Source of the DNA: an uncultured Collinsella sp.
GTDB taxonomy: Bacteria; Actinomycetota; Coriobacteriia; Coriobacteriales; Coriobacteriaceae
DNA: 12,783 nucleotides
Direction: 5' to 3'
Assembly (NCBI GenBank): GCA_902464175.1
Contig: CABQHZ010000047.1
Coordinates: 1-12,783, forward strand
Shown: positions 12,458-12,783 of the stretch, one piece after another
How the letters are laid out: each line of letters begins with the position of its first letter
Numbering within the stretch: the stretch's first letter is position 1
Made by a program: the position numbers and the translations under genes
Notes under the pieces: model-generated
Database searches by the model: none
Seen by the model: only the letters and a program-made list of their open reading frames with translations
Told to the model about the DNA's origin: nothing

Positions 12458-12783
12458 ATGCTCGAAGGATTATTTGACGCCGACCGTTGGTCGACGACAT
12501 TTCAAAACATGGGGCCCTTCTGGGAGGGCTTTGGCGTGACGCTGCAGGTGGTCATTGCCGGTCTGCTACTGTCGCTCGTGCTGGGCACGCTGCTGGGCGT
12601 GTTCTCCACCACTCGCTCGCGCGTGCTGCGCGTCATAAGCCGCGTGTACGTGGAGTTTTACCAGAACACCCCGTTGCCCGTGCAGGTGCTCTTTATGTAC
12701 ATGGCCGGTCCGCAGTTTTTGCAGGCCATAACCGGTGCCGACCAGCCGGTGCGCATCGCGCCGTTCGTGCTGGGCTTCTTGGG
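12458..12783 (+). CDS. Amino-acid ABC transporter permease (HisM/GlnP type), N-terminal part
   Basis: The reading frame from ATG 12458 is open to the window edge and gives 108 residues of a longer protein. AAGGAAGG (12444-12451) sits seven bases upstream, and the binding-protein stop is 25 bases away. A first membrane helix (about residues 24-50, GVTLQVVIAGLLLSLVLG) starts with the family's TL motif. It is followed by a basic loop and VYVEFYQNTPLPVQVLFMY, the N-terminal signature of polar amino-acid permeases (usually YVE..RGTPLLVQ). The gene forms the membrane channel of the importer. It is cut only by the end of the window. Confidence 0.93.
   Translation, partial: MLEGLFDADRWSTTFQNMGPFWEGFGVTLQVVIAGLLLSLVLGTLLGVFSTTRSRVLRVISRVYVEFYQNTPLPVQVLFMYMAGPQFLQAITGADQPVRIAPFVLGFL

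Overview
The window is GC-rich bacterial chromosome with tightly packed genes, strong purine-rich ribosome binding sites and GC-ended codons. The gene set is carB, purE, a class B sortase, purF-purM-purN, a lone PTS EIIA, a PrsA-like foldase, a YqeY-like protein and an amino-acid ABC transporter. Together with a Gram-positive style cell surface (sortase, lipoprotein signals, parvulin foldase), this points to an actinobacterium of the Coriobacteriia, most likely Collinsella or a close relative. The assignment is inferred from protein wording, base composition and the style of the intergenic repeats; no database was searched.

Layout. Bases 1-458 hold the 3' end of carB. A 438-base gap follows, with a long imperfect palindrome (471-555), the carB terminator (626-670) and a perfect 29-bp inverted repeat (715-800). 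Then come purE (897-1361), a class B sortase (1397-2395) and a small MoaE-like protein (2438-2854), all on the + strand. A bidirectional terminator (2885-2923) separates them from a convergent membrane protein on the - strand (2945-4174). A divergent promoter region (about 4175-4458) leads into purF (4459-6129), purM (6287-7390) and purN (7380-8081), ended by a terminator at 8114-8158. After a 56-base palindrome (8161-8216) come the EIIA (8235-8699), the foldase (8832-10055) and yqeY (10110-10553), closed by a terminator at 10582-10614. A 75-base near-perfect hairpin (10629-10703) then precedes the transporter operon: ATPase (10817-11548), binding lipoprotein (11557-12432) and a permease cut by the window edge (12458-12783).

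How the genes work together. PurF, PurM, PurN and PurE catalyse the first, third, fifth and sixth steps of de novo IMP synthesis. CarB supplies carbamoyl phosphate for pyrimidines and arginine. PurF and carbamoyl phosphate synthase both use glutamine as nitrogen donor, and the last operon looks like a polar amino-acid (possibly glutamine or glutamate) importer, so nitrogen flow into nucleotides is a plausible theme. The sortase, foldase and lipoprotein belong to the cell envelope and have no obvious link to it.

No complete new multi-gene system is visible. The least explained material is the set of intergenic palindromes. Two flank the carB terminator and share a layout and a core motif, one sits directly before the EIIA gene, and three sites carry a GGGGAC motif. 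They look like members of dispersed palindromic repeat families.
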